Assembly: GCA_029256325.1 (NCBI GenBank) | Contig: JAQSYD010000006.1 | Coordinates: 1 to 64,000 of the forward strand | Length of the DNA stretch: 64,000 nucleotides | Direction of reading: 5' to 3' | Origin: Clostridia bacterium | GTDB lineage: Bacteria; Bacillota; Clostridia; Lutisporales; Lutisporaceae | Shown: positions 42,682-51,706 of the stretch, piece by piece | How positions within the stretch are numbered: position 1 is the stretch's first letter | How the letters are laid out: each line of letters opens with the position of its first letter | Position numbers and translations under genes: made by a program | The notes under the pieces: generated by a model | Told to the model about the DNA's origin: nothing | Seen by the model: only the letters and a program-made list of their open reading frames with translations | The model's database searches: none

Positions 42682-43185
42682 ATGAATAAATTGACTTTGA
42701 AATGGGCGTTCAATGCGATTGCCCAAGATAAGATAGAACGATATTGCCATAATTGCAATAGAAAGGTAATTTTTACAGATTCTAAGAAGCGGAGAAGAAA
42801 CGCCAATGGCAAGACCATATATGAATATGCTATTTATAAATGTGAAAAAGAACATACTTGGAATAAGCTTCTTAAGAGCTACAGTGCGCATACAGATATT
42901 GAAGGTTTTCTTGAGGAGGAATCGCAAGAAGTACTCCAGTATGAGACACCAAAGGAGCTAATACTTGCAGAAGCTATAGCAGACGGCTTGCAGGAAATTG
43001 AAATATATGTAAAGAATATAAATGAAAGACAGCGGCTGGATAAATTATTAGCACTGCATATAACAGATTTGAGCAGAACTCAAGTAAAGCTATGGATTGA
43101 TTGCGGTAAAATACAAATAGACAATTGTCATGTAAAGCCTGATACACGGATTAGAAACCATCAAACAATCCAAATAAGACTTTAA
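42682..43185 (+). CDS. DUF1062-like zinc-ribbon protein with C-terminal S4 RNA-binding domain
   Basis: 167 residues. The N-terminus resembles the DUF1062 family: RYCHNCNRKVIF, then RRNANGKTIYEYAIYKC and HTWNKLL; the CxxC and later Cys suggest a zinc site. Residues ~115-167 match an S4 RNA-binding fold: RLDKLLALHITDLSRTQVKL and GKIQIDNCHVKPDTRI, as in pseudouridine synthases. This suggests an RNA or ribosome-associated role. ATG 42682 is favoured (GGAGG 5 bases upstream; ATG 42679 is too close). Confidence 0.75.
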   Translation: MNKLTLKWAFNAIAQDKIERYCHNCNRKVIFTDSKKRRRNANGKTIYEYAIYKCEKEHTWNKLLKSYSAHTDIEGFLEEESQEVLQYETPKELILAEAIADGLQEIEIYVKNINERQRLDKLLALHITDLSRTQVKLWIDCGKIQIDNCHVKPDTRIRNHQTIQIRL

Positions 43186-43200
43186 TTAGACCTTGGTGAA

Positions 43201-43239
43201 AACCTGAATCTGTGGTGCCAGGCACCACAGATTCAGGTT
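43201..43239. repeat. GGTGCC-A-GGCACC hairpin, copy 2
   Basis: A perfect 39-base palindrome (19-base arms around a central A), core GGTGCCAGGCACC, arm ending AACCTGAATC. It begins 15 bases after the S4-domain gene. Confidence 0.9.
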
Positions 43240-43281
43240 ATGTTAAAATAAGCTATAATAAATGTAAGGACGGTGAGGGTT

Positions 43282-44319
43282 ATGTCTTTAATAAAACCTA
43301 AGAGATTACAAGAAGGCGACAAGGTTGCCACAATAAGCTTATCCTGGGGTGGAGCTGGTGATGAGGATATACTTTGGAGATACGAGGTGGGGAAAAAACG
43401 ACTGCAAGAGGAATTTGGTTTAGAGGTAGTAGAAATGCCGAATACTCTAAAGGGAACAAAGTACATCTATGAGAATCCTGAAAAAAGAGCGGAAGACTTG
43501 ATGAAAGCATTCTCTGACCCATCTATAAAGGGTATTTTTACATGCATAGGCGGTACTGAAAGTGTAAGATTGCTGCCTTATATAGACTATGATGTAATAA
43601 GGAATAATCCCAAGATTCTTATAGGATATTCTGATACGACAGTTACTCATTTTATATGCAGAAAGGCAGGCATATCAAGCTTCTATGGAGCATCGGTACT
43701 GGCAGAATTTGCAGAAAATGTACAGATGTTTGATTACACGAAGCATTGGGTTCAAAAAACTCTTTTTGACAATTCAATGATAGGTAAGATTGAGCCATCC
43801 TCAGTTTGGACCAGTGAGTATTTACCGTGGGAAGAGAAAAATAGAAATATCCGGAGAGCAGTGCAGCCACATACAGGCTATGAGCTGCTGCAGGGAAAAG
43901 GTAAGGTGCAAGGATGTTTAATCGGCGGCTGCATGGAAGTGATGGAGATGTTGAAGGGGACTGAAGTTTGGCCTGAGCTGAAGGCTTGGGAAGACAGTAT
44001 TCTCTTTTTTGAGACATCAGAGGATAAGCCTGATCCTACCTATGTGGAGTATTGGCTGCGCAATTATGGGTCTTTAGGTATTTTACAAAGTATAGGAGGT
44101 ATCATATTTGCCAAGCCTTATGATAATCTTTATTATGAAGAGTATAAAAATGCACTCATAAGGGTTGTACGAGAAGAGTTGAAGCTTGTAAATCTACCTA
44201 TTTTGTACAATATGAATTTTGGTCATACAGCGCCTATGTGTGTGTTGCCCTATGGAGCACTGGCAGAAATTGATTGTGAAAAAAAGAGTTTTAGTATTAT
44301 GGAAAGCGGTGTTGTATAA
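43282..44319 (+). CDS. S66-family peptidase (LD-carboxypeptidase / MccF-like)
   Basis: 345 residues. The nucleophile elbow is CIGGTESVRLLPYID, followed by KILIGYSDTTV; the catalytic Glu and His regions are LFFETSEDKPDP and NMNFGHTAPM. LD-carboxypeptidases remove the terminal D-Ala from tetrapeptide stems in wall recycling; MccF members hydrolyse microcin C-type aminoacyl-sulfamoyl adenylates. The GGTE/YSD pattern and the long inserted region are more MccF-like, so self-immunity is possible. ATG 43282 lies behind GGTGAGG. Confidence 0.88.
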   Translation: MSLIKPKRLQEGDKVATISLSWGGAGDEDILWRYEVGKKRLQEEFGLEVVEMPNTLKGTKYIYENPEKRAEDLMKAFSDPSIKGIFTCIGGTESVRLLPYIDYDVIRNNPKILIGYSDTTVTHFICRKAGISSFYGASVLAEFAENVQMFDYTKHWVQKTLFDNSMIGKIEPSSVWTSEYLPWEEKNRNIRRAVQPHTGYELLQGKGKVQGCLIGGCMEVMEMLKGTEVWPELKAWEDSILFFETSEDKPDPTYVEYWLRNYGSLGILQSIGGIIFAKPYDNLYYEEYKNALIRVVREELKLVNLPILYNMNFGHTAPMCVLPYGALAEIDCEKKSFSIMESGVV

Positions 44320-44333
44320 TTGTTCATATTCAT

Positions 44334-44374
44334 ATCCTGATAACTGTGGTGCCTGGCACCATAGTTGTCAGGAT
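44334..44374. repeat. GGTGCC-T-GGCACC hairpin, copy 3
   Basis: 41 bases, 20-base arms with two mismatches (both G-T capable) around a central T; arm CCTGATAACT is shared with copy 1. Begins 15 bases after the S66 stop. Confidence 0.85.
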
Positions 44375-44389
44375 TTACTTTCCGGTAAG

Positions 44390-44436
44390 ACATTTGATAT
44401 AAATCTTAAGAAAGTCTTAAGATTTATATCAAATGT
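44390..44436. promoter_or_regulatory. Perfect 21-bp inverted repeat before the response regulator
   Basis: Arms of 21 bases (44390-44410 and 44416-44436) around AAAGT, read from ACATTTGATATAAATCTTAAG. It is only 16 bases after hairpin copy 3 and 82 bases before the response regulator start. It is an operator for the adjacent regulator or a second terminator (followed by TTTTG); its AT-rich symmetric arms suit either. Confidence 0.55.
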
Positions 44437-44517
44437 TTTGTAAGGATTGCCTGTTAGTATTTAACTGAGGCAGGTGATGAATTTTGAAACAGCAAATATG
44501 CGTTGGAGGTTGACACT

Positions 44518-45213
44518 ATGGATAAATTGAATGTACTTGTTTGTGATGATGATAAGGCGATTGCGGATGCTTTGGAAATATACCTGAAGTATGAAAACTA
44601 TGGGGTCATAAAGGCAACTAATGGGATTCAAGCACTAAAGGCATTGGCGGAGCAGGAGATACATCTTATTCTTATGGATATCATGATGCCTGAAATGGAT
44701 GGATTATCTGCGACCATTAAAATACGAGAAGAAAAGAATATACCCATTATTATGCTTTCAGCGAAATCAGAGGATACAGATAAAATAACAGGCTTGAATT
44801 TCGGTGCCGATGACTATGTGACAAAGCCCTTTAATCCTTTGGAGCTCATGGCAAGGGTAAAATCACAAATGAGGCGTTATACTTCTCTTGGAAGTATTGC
44901 TGTCAAAAACAATATACTTAAAACAGGCGGCTTGGAGCTTGATACTGAAGCAAAAGAGCTGCGTGTTGACGGAGAAATCGTTAAACTAACAGCCACTGAA
45001 TATGGAATCATTCTTTTTCTAATGAAAAATATCGGGCATGTTTTTTCCATCGCACAAATATATGAGCATGTATGGGATGAACCTTCCTATTCAGTTGAAA
45101 ACACTGTTTCAGTGCATATTAGGCGTATCAGAGAAAAGATTGAGATAAATCCAAAGGATCCAAAATATTTAAAGGTGGTGTGGGGTATTGGATATAAAAT
45201 TGAAAAATATTAA
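44518..45213 (+). CDS. OmpR-family response regulator
   Basis: 231 residues. Acidic pocket CDDDK, phospho-Asp in LILMDIMMPEMDGL, Lys in DDYVTKPFNPLEL; C-terminal winged helix with VKLTATEYGIILFLMKN and SVENTVSVHIRRIREKI. ATG 44518 has GGAGGT 7 bases upstream; a TTG at 44503 is within the site. Overlaps the kinase gene start by 26 bases. Confidence 0.93.
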   Translation: MDKLNVLVCDDDKAIADALEIYLKYENYGVIKATNGIQALKALAEQEIHLILMDIMMPEMDGLSATIKIREEKNIPIIMLSAKSEDTDKITGLNFGADDYVTKPFNPLELMARVKSQMRRYTSLGSIAVKNNILKTGGLELDTEAKELRVDGEIVKLTATEYGIILFLMKNIGHVFSIAQIYEHVWDEPSYSVENTVSVHIRRIREKIEINPKDPKYLKVVWGIGYKIEKY

Positions 45214-47182
45214 ATATTTAACCGGCACAAAAGTGATTGCAGTTATTCTGGCTTGGCTTTGCTTTATGAGCGCAGCAGCTAGTGGGATATTTTTAATTTA
45301 CAATCAAGACGTAATGCACAATAGCAGCTATTATACAACAAATAGTTTTAACTCAGAATACTCAAGACTTGTGCATAATGCCATAGAGCTTCAGATTAAG
45401 TTAAGAAATGAACCTGGAATCATTGTTTCCAGCGCTTCTCAAAGCACTGTTTCAGACAATGCGGAGCGATATCAGGTCATTAAAAACAGATTAGAAGGTA
45501 CAGTGAATTTTTCTTACTATATAAAAAACACTGCTACGGGAGAGGTTATCAGCAATGTAAATGCAGCCGATCGTGTGGCATTGCTGAAAAAACAGCCTTC
45601 CTATTTATATTTAAAACAGGGGGTATCCGGTAACAATAATCTATGGTATCAAGATGATATAGCAAAAATGCTTTCAGGAACGAACTATGAGGTTCATACA
45701 GCTGTGGTGGAACCCTTAAAGCCAGGGGATGCACTGTATGAAGAATTCACTAATTTTTCTAGGGTTAAAGCCGGTATACCCTATATGATACCTGCACTGA
45801 TCGCTTCAATCATCCTTGGGCTGGCATCTTTTGCCTATCTGGTTTGGGCTGCAGGACGCAGAGAACAAAGTGGAGAGGTTAACCTCCTGTCGGTGGACAG
45901 AATTTATACAGATGTTCATACGCTTCTGGTTTTTCTTGCAGCTGTACTATCTATAGCCATTGTGACAGAAGTATCCAACGGCGGCACAATAATTATGTTT
46001 GTCGGCGCAGCCATTATTTTTGGCATAGATCTAGTCATTGGTCTCACATATATATTATCGATGGTTCGACAGTTTAAGAAGAAGCAATTACTAAGAAATT
46101 CGTTGACCTATAAGCTTTATAGCGCAGCTAAGGAATATGTGGTATTGGCTTTTAGGGGCAAGCTTTTTAAAGCTTGGACATTGCTTGTGTTGTTAGGGTA
46201 TGGTGCAATCAATGGAGTATTATTCGCAATATTTTTATCAACCTGGCGATATAATGGTGCTTTTGAATTCTTGTTTTCAGGGCTATTATTGCTGGGATTC
46301 AACATTGCTGCAGTATATTTTGCTGCAAAGTCTCTTAGAAGCTTAGCACAGATTATGGAAGCTGCCAAAGAACTTTCTTCGGGCAATCTTGATTATAATT
46401 TGGATACAAAGGAAATGTCTGCAGCTTTTGCAGGCTTTGCAGAAGATCTGCAAGGGATGCAGTCAGGCTTGAGAAAGGCTGTTGCAGAGGCGGTAAAGGG
46501 TGAGAGAATGAAAACGGAACTTATCACCAATGTTTCTCATGACTTAAAGACACCCCTGACATCCATCATAAATTACGTTGATCTGCTTAAAAAAGAAGAG
46601 TTGAAAAATGAAAATGCGAAGGAATATGTTATGGTTTTAGAAGAAAAATCAGCAAGGCTAAAGCAGCTGATAGAGGATTTGATCGAAGCCAGTAAAGCTT
46701 CCAGCGGAAATTTATCCGTAACTGCAGAAAAGGTTGATATGCATCAGCTTGTGATGCAGGCTTATGGGGAATATGAAGAAAAAATAGAAAAAGCAGGCTT
46801 GGATATTCGTACAAATACTGTAGAAAAGGATGTATTTGTATTGGCTGACGGCAAATATTTGTGGCGTATCATTGAAAACTTGCTGTCCAATGCATTGAAA
46901 TATTCTATGCCGAACTCCAGAGTGTATATTAGTGTTGAAAAGAATGAGAAGTATGGGGTTTTAACAATAAAGAACATATCTGCTTTTCCTCTTGAGATTT
47001 CTCCTGAACAATTGACAGAACGCTTTGTTAGAGGGGATGCCTCAAGAACGGCAGAGGGTTCGGGCTTGGGCTTATCAATAGCACAAGGCTTGACGAATCT
47101 GCAGGGCGGAAGGTTTAAAATAGATATCGATGGAGATTTGTTCAAGGCTACTGTAGAAATCCCTTTATGGGTAGAAATATAG
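45188..47182 (+). CDS. Polytopic sensor histidine kinase
   Basis: 664 residues. Membrane segment at ~15-35, a ~150-residue extracytoplasmic domain, then five membrane segments between ~195 and ~395, an unusual layout; a HAMP-like linker precedes the phospho-accepting His in ITNVSHDLKTPLTSI (about residue 450), the N box ENLLSNALKYS and GSGLGLSIAQGL. TTG 45188 is assumed (AAGGTGG 9 bases upstream); TTG 45200 is possible. Partner of the preceding regulator; no target transporter is adjacent. Confidence 0.9.
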   Translation: MDIKLKNIKYLTGTKVIAVILAWLCFMSAAASGIFLIYNQDVMHNSSYYTTNSFNSEYSRLVHNAIELQIKLRNEPGIIVSSASQSTVSDNAERYQVIKNRLEGTVNFSYYIKNTATGEVISNVNAADRVALLKKQPSYLYLKQGVSGNNNLWYQDDIAKMLSGTNYEVHTAVVEPLKPGDALYEEFTNFSRVKAGIPYMIPALIASIILGLASFAYLVWAAGRREQSGEVNLLSVDRIYTDVHTLLVFLAAVLSIAIVTEVSNGGTIIMFVGAAIIFGIDLVIGLTYILSMVRQFKKKQLLRNSLTYKLYSAAKEYVVLAFRGKLFKAWTLLVLLGYGAINGVLFAIFLSTWRYNGAFEFLFSGLLLLGFNIAAVYFAAKSLRSLAQIMEAAKELSSGNLDYNLDTKEMSAAFAGFAEDLQGMQSGLRKAVAEAVKGERMKTELITNVSHDLKTPLTSIINYVDLLKKEELKNENAKEYVMVLEEKSARLKQLIEDLIEASKASSGNLSVTAEKVDMHQLVMQAYGEYEEKIEKAGLDIRTNTVEKDVFVLADGKYLWRIIENLLSNALKYSMPNSRVYISVEKNEKYGVLTIKNISAFPLEISPEQLTERFVRGDASRTAEGSGLGLSIAQGLTNLQGGRFKIDIDGDLFKATVEIPLWVEI

Positions 47183-47241
47183 CAATTAAAGTCAAGAATA
47201 GGACATCCTTTATCATTTATCCTTAAGTAGGAGGTGAGTAC

Positions 47242-48156
47242 ATGGAAAGCTGGGAAAAAATAAATGCTGTTCAGCGCATGCAGGATTATATTGAACAGCA
47301 TATTACAGAGCCTATAACGCTGCATATGATTGCGCAGGCTGCGGGGTATTCACCATGGCATTCTGCGAGAATTTTTAAGGAGCTTTTGGGAAAGACCTTG
47401 TTTGAGTATATCAGGGCACTTAGGTTATCTCATGCGGCGGTTAGACTTCGTGATAACAATGATGAAAAGATTATTGATATTGCTTTTGACTTTGTGTTTG
47501 ATTCCCACGAAGGTTTTACCAGGGCTTTTTCAAAGCAATTTGGCGTAACACCGCATTATTACAGCAAAAAGACCCCGCCTATTAAGCTTTTTATGCCCAA
47601 CCGAATCCGTGGATATTACCTTACTTTACAAAAAGGAGATGATAGGATGATAGAAAAACCTAAAACCAATACCGTGTTTGTTCAAGTTGTTGATCGACCG
47701 GCAAGAAGGCTGATTTTAAAAAGGGGCATCAAGGCAACTCATTATTTTGAATATTGCGATGAGGTCGGTTGCGATGTATGGGGATTACTTTCCAGCATCA
47801 AGGATGCCATATATGAACCTGTAGGAATGTGGCTGCCTGAGAATATGGTAAGACCCGGCACATCCGTATATGCTCAAGGGGTAGAGGTATCTGCCAATTA
47901 TGCCGGTGAAGTTCCGGAGGGCTTTGATATGATTGACCTGCCGCCTTGCAAGATGATGGTTTTCCAGGGCCAGCCCTTTGAGGATGAAAAGTTTGAAGAG
48001 GCAATTTCCGAAATATGGGAGACAATGAAAAGCTATGACCCTAAAATATACGGCTTTGAGTGGGCTGATGAGGACGCACCAAGAATTCAGCTGGAGCCGG
48101 CAGGGTATAGGGGATATATTGAGGCAAGGCCGGTTAGACAGATGATCAACAAGTAA
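47242..48156 (+). CDS. AraC-family regulator with GyrI-like effector-binding domain
   Basis: 304 residues. Two helix-turn-helix motifs occupy residues 1-110 (ITLHMIAQAAGYSPWHSARIFKELLG, IIDIAFDFVFDSHEGFTRAFSKQFG), then a C-terminal domain (~135-300) of the GyrI/SOUL effector-binding kind with VDRPARRLILKR and VSANYAGEVPEGFDMIDLPPCKMMVF. The domain order HTH-first is typical of the Rob/SoxS-like subgroup that binds drugs or amphipathic molecules. ATG 47242 follows GGAGGTG. Monocistronic by the terminator at 48176. Confidence 0.9.
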   Translation: MESWEKINAVQRMQDYIEQHITEPITLHMIAQAAGYSPWHSARIFKELLGKTLFEYIRALRLSHAAVRLRDNNDEKIIDIAFDFVFDSHEGFTRAFSKQFGVTPHYYSKKTPPIKLFMPNRIRGYYLTLQKGDDRMIEKPKTNTVFVQVVDRPARRLILKRGIKATHYFEYCDEVGCDVWGLLSSIKDAIYEPVGMWLPENMVRPGTSVYAQGVEVSANYAGEVPEGFDMIDLPPCKMMVFQGQPFEDEKFEEAISEIWETMKSYDPKIYGFEWADEDAPRIQLEPAGYRGYIEARPVRQMINK

Positions 48157-48175
48157 CTATCACTAAAAATATATT

Positions 48176-48215
48176 AAAGTCCCATGTCGAGCTTAGCCCT
48201 CGACATGGGACTTTT
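48176..48215. terminator. Bidirectional terminator between araC-type and GT39 genes
   Basis: AAAGTCCCATGTCGAG pairs perfectly with CTCGACATGGGACTTT across an 8-base loop between convergent genes. Confidence 0.85.
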
Positions 48216-48257
48216 CATGATCTGCGAATGTTTAGTCACTTAGTGCTGCTGCAAGAT

Positions 48258-49703
48258 TCATTTTAGTTTATACATGACAAAGTCTTTACCATAGCTTTTT
48301 TTCTCAAAGTTCTCATTAAGGTATTTGAGATAACTTCCTTTGTCATTGTAGATATAGTTTTTATATACCAGAAAATAATCTGCGCCTTGTTGGATATAAT
48401 AATTCATTTCTTCTACCATTTCTTTTGGGATGTGCTCGTGATATTTTAGGTTGGCTCGCCATCCGGCTCTATCGCTAAGGGTTAATATTACTGGATGAAA
48501 GGTACTGATAATAATCAAGTCTTGGGGCTGGGTATAGGTATCTATTATTTCTGCCGCCTGAATAAGCCAATGCTGAACTTCGAATTCCTTTTGCACGGAC
48601 AGGTAGGAATGATAGGCGAAAGCAAATATAAGCAGCAGTAATACGGCTTTTATGATATAGTGTTTGTTCCAAAGCATGCCAATTATTTTGCCTGCCAAAA
48701 GAGCTAGAATTGGAGCCAGCATAATAAGGTAGTATTTAAACTTAATTACTGATACAATCAATAATACCTCCAGCAGCATAGCAACAGCCCAATAAAGAAG
48801 GGGTCTTTCTTTTTTATGCAGTACTGTAAGCATGCCTATAAGGGCTAGAAAAAGTATCGGTTTTCCAAAAGCTTCCGGAAGCTTTTCGGTAAAAAACTTC
48901 ATTGCTTCAGTTGAATTCATAGCCGTTAAGAATTTTGGGATGATATGTTTGACAGCGATGCCGGTTACAAATTTTTGTTCAGCAATAGTGCCTAACCATA
49001 GAAAATACAAGAGGTTTGGGATAAGGGATATTGCTGCAAATACCCAGAGCTGCCATTGCTTTAATATTTTGAAACTGTATTTTTCAAGGCACATGGCTAT
49101 CATTGCCAAGCCCATAAATGCTGCCGGCAGTTTCTGTGATATAGCCAGACAAGTAAATAAAGCAGCTATTATAAGGGTAGAAAAATGCTGGTTATCCCTC
49201 CATTTCAGGAAAAAATAAAAGGCACCATTGAAAAAGCAGAGTAAGGCGGCCTCCGGCATAATAGCTCTTGAAAAATAGATGTTAATAGGGAGTATGGAAT
49301 ATATCATAATGACAAGCAAAGATTGCGGCATGGGAAAAAATATTTTTGCTACGAGGTACAGGTAGTAAACTGAAAGCATAAAGAAGCTAATAGGCACCAA
49401 ACGGGCTAACCAAATATGATATCCAAACACCTTGTACAGTATAGCGATCAAAAAAGTAGTGATCTGAAATTCCAGTTGCACATAGATGGGAGGGACTCCA
49501 TCGTAATTGAACTGAGGATAGAAGATGTTAAATTTATATTTTATAAAGTTTCTTGCAATAGACTCGGTATCTGTTTGTCTCCACAGCTCGCCCATTTCTG
49601 CCGTAGAGTTGTTGATATATGGTATTCTTAAAATAAATATAAATAGAAATACCAGGACAACTATCCAAAGCTGTCTGTTTCTATAAAGAACTCTACCGGA
49701 CAA
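48258..49703 (-). CDS. GT39/ArnT-like integral-membrane glycosyltransferase
   Basis: 481 residues with about 11 membrane segments. Early luminal region GELWRQTDTESIARNFIKYKFN carries the acidic catalytic-type residues of GT-C enzymes, and YFSRAIMPEAALLCFFNGAFYFFLKW matches the ArnT/PMT pattern. GT-C enzymes use polyprenyl-phosphate sugars to modify outer-surface acceptors. Last gene of a three-gene minus-strand unit with the SMR and GT2 genes. Confidence 0.85.
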   Translation of the reverse strand: MSGRVLYRNRQLWIVVLVFLFIFILRIPYINNSTAEMGELWRQTDTESIARNFIKYKFNIFYPQFNYDGVPPIYVQLEFQITTFLIAILYKVFGYHIWLARLVPISFFMLSVYYLYLVAKIFFPMPQSLLVIMIYSILPINIYFSRAIMPEAALLCFFNGAFYFFLKWRDNQHFSTLIIAALFTCLAISQKLPAAFMGLAMIAMCLEKYSFKILKQWQLWVFAAISLIPNLLYFLWLGTIAEQKFVTGIAVKHIIPKFLTAMNSTEAMKFFTEKLPEAFGKPILFLALIGMLTVLHKKERPLLYWAVAMLLEVLLIVSVIKFKYYLIMLAPILALLAGKIIGMLWNKHYIIKAVLLLLIFAFAYHSYLSVQKEFEVQHWLIQAAEIIDTYTQPQDLIIISTFHPVILTLSDRAGWRANLKYHEHIPKEMVEEMNYYIQQGADYFLVYKNYIYNDKGSYLKYLNENFEKKSYGKDFVMYKLK

Positions 49704-49718
49704 TCTTATTCCTCATTT

Positions 49719-50081
49719 CTACTTGTTAATAATAAAAACTCCGCATATGATGGCAATGATCCCAATTATTTTATTGATGGTAAAGGGCTCATTGAATAAG
49801 AATCTAGAAGCTAATATAATAATGATATAGCTAATACTTACCATTGGATAAACATAGCTTAAATCATTTTTAGTCAATATCTTTACCCAAAGTAGAAAGC
49901 TGGTGCCAAACAACACAAGCCCAATAATGATGTAATAGTTTTTTATGATTGATAATAAGCCTTCAATATTGAAATTTATACTTCCCAGCCTGTTTGCTCC
50001 TACCTTGAGCAGTATCTGGCCCACTGCACCCATGATAATGGATGTAAGTATCAAAGCAATATTCCTCATCTTAGACTCCAA
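49719..50081 (-). CDS. Small EamA/SMR-type membrane protein (ArnE-like flippase subunit)
   Basis: 120 residues, four membrane segments: IALILTSIIMGAVGQILLKVGANRLG at the start, then LVLFGTSFLLWVKILTKNDLSYVYPMVSISYI, with the charged/aromatic WxxxL..DLSYxYP motif seen in ArnE/ArnF. ArnEF flips undecaprenyl-phosphate-linked sugars outward. Its start overlaps the GT2 stop by 11 bases. Such proteins often act as dimers, here probably as a homodimer. Confidence 0.85.
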   Translation of the reverse strand: MESKMRNIALILTSIIMGAVGQILLKVGANRLGSINFNIEGLLSIIKNYYIIIGLVLFGTSFLLWVKILTKNDLSYVYPMVSISYIIIILASRFLFNEPFTINKIIGIIAIICGVFIINK

Positions 50082-50835
50082 TCCTTGTTTTGGGTTTGCG
50101 CACCTTTAGGGCTAACCTCATGTAACCCATAATTGTTTTCTTTACATTCATTTTGCTTTGACCTTCCTTAAGGTTGTATTCCAAGACCAAGGGGTACTCT
50201 CCCGCTTTGACACCGATCTTGCCCGCCTTTGCCAGTATTTCTACCATACATTCAAAGCCCTTGGAGTTTAGTACTTTTCCTCCATATTGCTCGATGAGCT
50301 TTTTTAAAAAACCGATATGATATGCTCGATAGCCGCAGGAGTAGTCCTTCACATTGTGAATATGGAACACCAGCCTGCAAAATACCATGGCTCCTCTGCT
50401 GTATATTTTTCTTATCCGGGATAAGCCGATTTCCTTTCCTCCTTTGGTAAAACGTGATGCGATTACAATATCTAAATTTTTGAGAAACAGCATATCGATC
50501 ATATTGGGAATAATATTCGGATTGTGAGTATTGTCAGCATCAAAGGTGATCAGAACATCCTGATCATCAAGATTTTTAACTGCATATTGCAAAAGGGTAT
50601 TCATAGCGTTTCCCAGACCTAAATTCTGAGGGTGGTTTATATAGTTTATATACGTAAATTGACTGCTGTATTTTTTTAAGACTGCCTCTGTGTCATCTGT
50701 ACTTCCATCATTTACGATAATAACATGAAGACTGTTGCCAAAAGTAGTTTTTAAGCTGTTTATCTTATCCAGCAGTTTGGCAATATTTTTTTCTTCGTTA
50801 TATGCAGGCAGGCCGATTACATATTTATGATTCAT
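50071..50835 (-). CDS. GT2 polyprenyl-phosphate glycosyltransferase (DPM1/ArnC-like)
   Basis: 254 residues. GT-A fold with IGLPAYNEEKNI, HVIIVNDGSTDDTEAV, GLGNAMNTLL, ITFDADNTHNP (DxD) and the later GYRAYHI; closest in pattern to dolichyl/undecaprenyl-phosphate mannose or glucose synthases, but without the C-terminal membrane segments of GtrB. It probably builds the lipid-linked sugar donor that the SMR protein flips and the GT39 enzyme uses. First gene of the unit. Confidence 0.88.
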   Translation of the reverse strand: MNHKYVIGLPAYNEEKNIAKLLDKINSLKTTFGNSLHVIIVNDGSTDDTEAVLKKYSSQFTYINYINHPQNLGLGNAMNTLLQYAVKNLDDQDVLITFDADNTHNPNIIPNMIDMLFLKNLDIVIASRFTKGGKEIGLSRIRKIYSRGAMVFCRLVFHIHNVKDYSCGYRAYHIGFLKKLIEQYGGKVLNSKGFECMVEILAKAGKIGVKAGEYPLVLEYNLKEGQSKMNVKKTIMGYMRLALKVRKPKTRIGV

Positions 50836-51078
50836 AGTGATCCCTTTCCAGTGTTGTTTATACTGCTAATATATAATATGATTTGGAAGTTTCCTTATTC
50901 ATTTACCTTTTCAGTATATTATTTGCAGTATTAGTAAAAGGAATACAATAAATAAGTTGTAAAAATTTAAAATCCATGTTATTCCAGTATTGACAAAAAT
51001 AATACATAGTTATATTATTATATTGAACGATGTTAAATAATTAAACTGCGTTTAATATAGAGGATAAGGTGATGGATT

Positions 51079-51705
51079 ATGACTAAGGAACGTCAACTGC
51101 GCAAGCAAGAAGAAATAAGAAATATAATTTTGGAAGCAGCTAGAGATATCATCTCACGGGAAGGTGTCAAGGGACTCTCTATACGTAAGATTACAAATGC
51201 CATAGAGTATTCTCCTGCGATTATTTATCATTATTTCAAGGATAAAAATGAAATCATCGAGACGCTGGTTGGAGAGGGATATAAAAGAATATTGGACTCC
51301 TTAAGCAGTGTTGCAAAAAACGAAAGTGAGCCGGAAGAAGAAATCAAAGAGGTATTTACAAAATATATCAAAGCAGCTTTGGATAATAAAGATGAATATA
51401 TGGCTGTTATGCTGAATGATGATCCCTTGGTCAAGCAAAAAACTATCATCCTTGAAAAGGGTATTTCACAAAAAAGCAGAACAATTGGTATATTAAGTGA
51501 AACCTTAAAAAGAGGAATACAACAAGGGCGCTTCGCAGCTTTTGATGCAGAGCTAACTGCTCAGATCATGTGGACTTCTGCTTTTGGTTTGACCATGAAG
51601 CTGATGATAGAAGCGGACATACCGAAGCAGCAAGTAGATGATTTGGTAGAGAATCATTTTAGAACTTTATTCTATGGAATCATGAGAAGAAAGGAGGAGG
51701 AGTAA
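51079..51705 (+). CDS. TetR-family regulator
   Basis: 208 residues. N-terminal HTH: IILEAARDIISREGVKGLSIRKITNAIEYSPAIIYHYFKDKNEII is the standard TetR segment (residues ~13-57). The C-terminal ligand domain is helical. ATG 51079 lies behind AAGGTGATGG. It heads the four-gene flavin module and is one base from the next gene, so it is probably autoregulated with it. Confidence 0.92.
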   Translation: MTKERQLRKQEEIRNIILEAARDIISREGVKGLSIRKITNAIEYSPAIIYHYFKDKNEIIETLVGEGYKRILDSLSSVAKNESEPEEEIKEVFTKYIKAALDNKDEYMAVMLNDDPLVKQKTIILEKGISQKSRTIGILSETLKRGIQQGRFAAFDAELTAQIMWTSAFGLTMKLMIEADIPKQQVDDLVENHFRTLFYGIMRRKEEE

Positions 51706-51706
51706 A

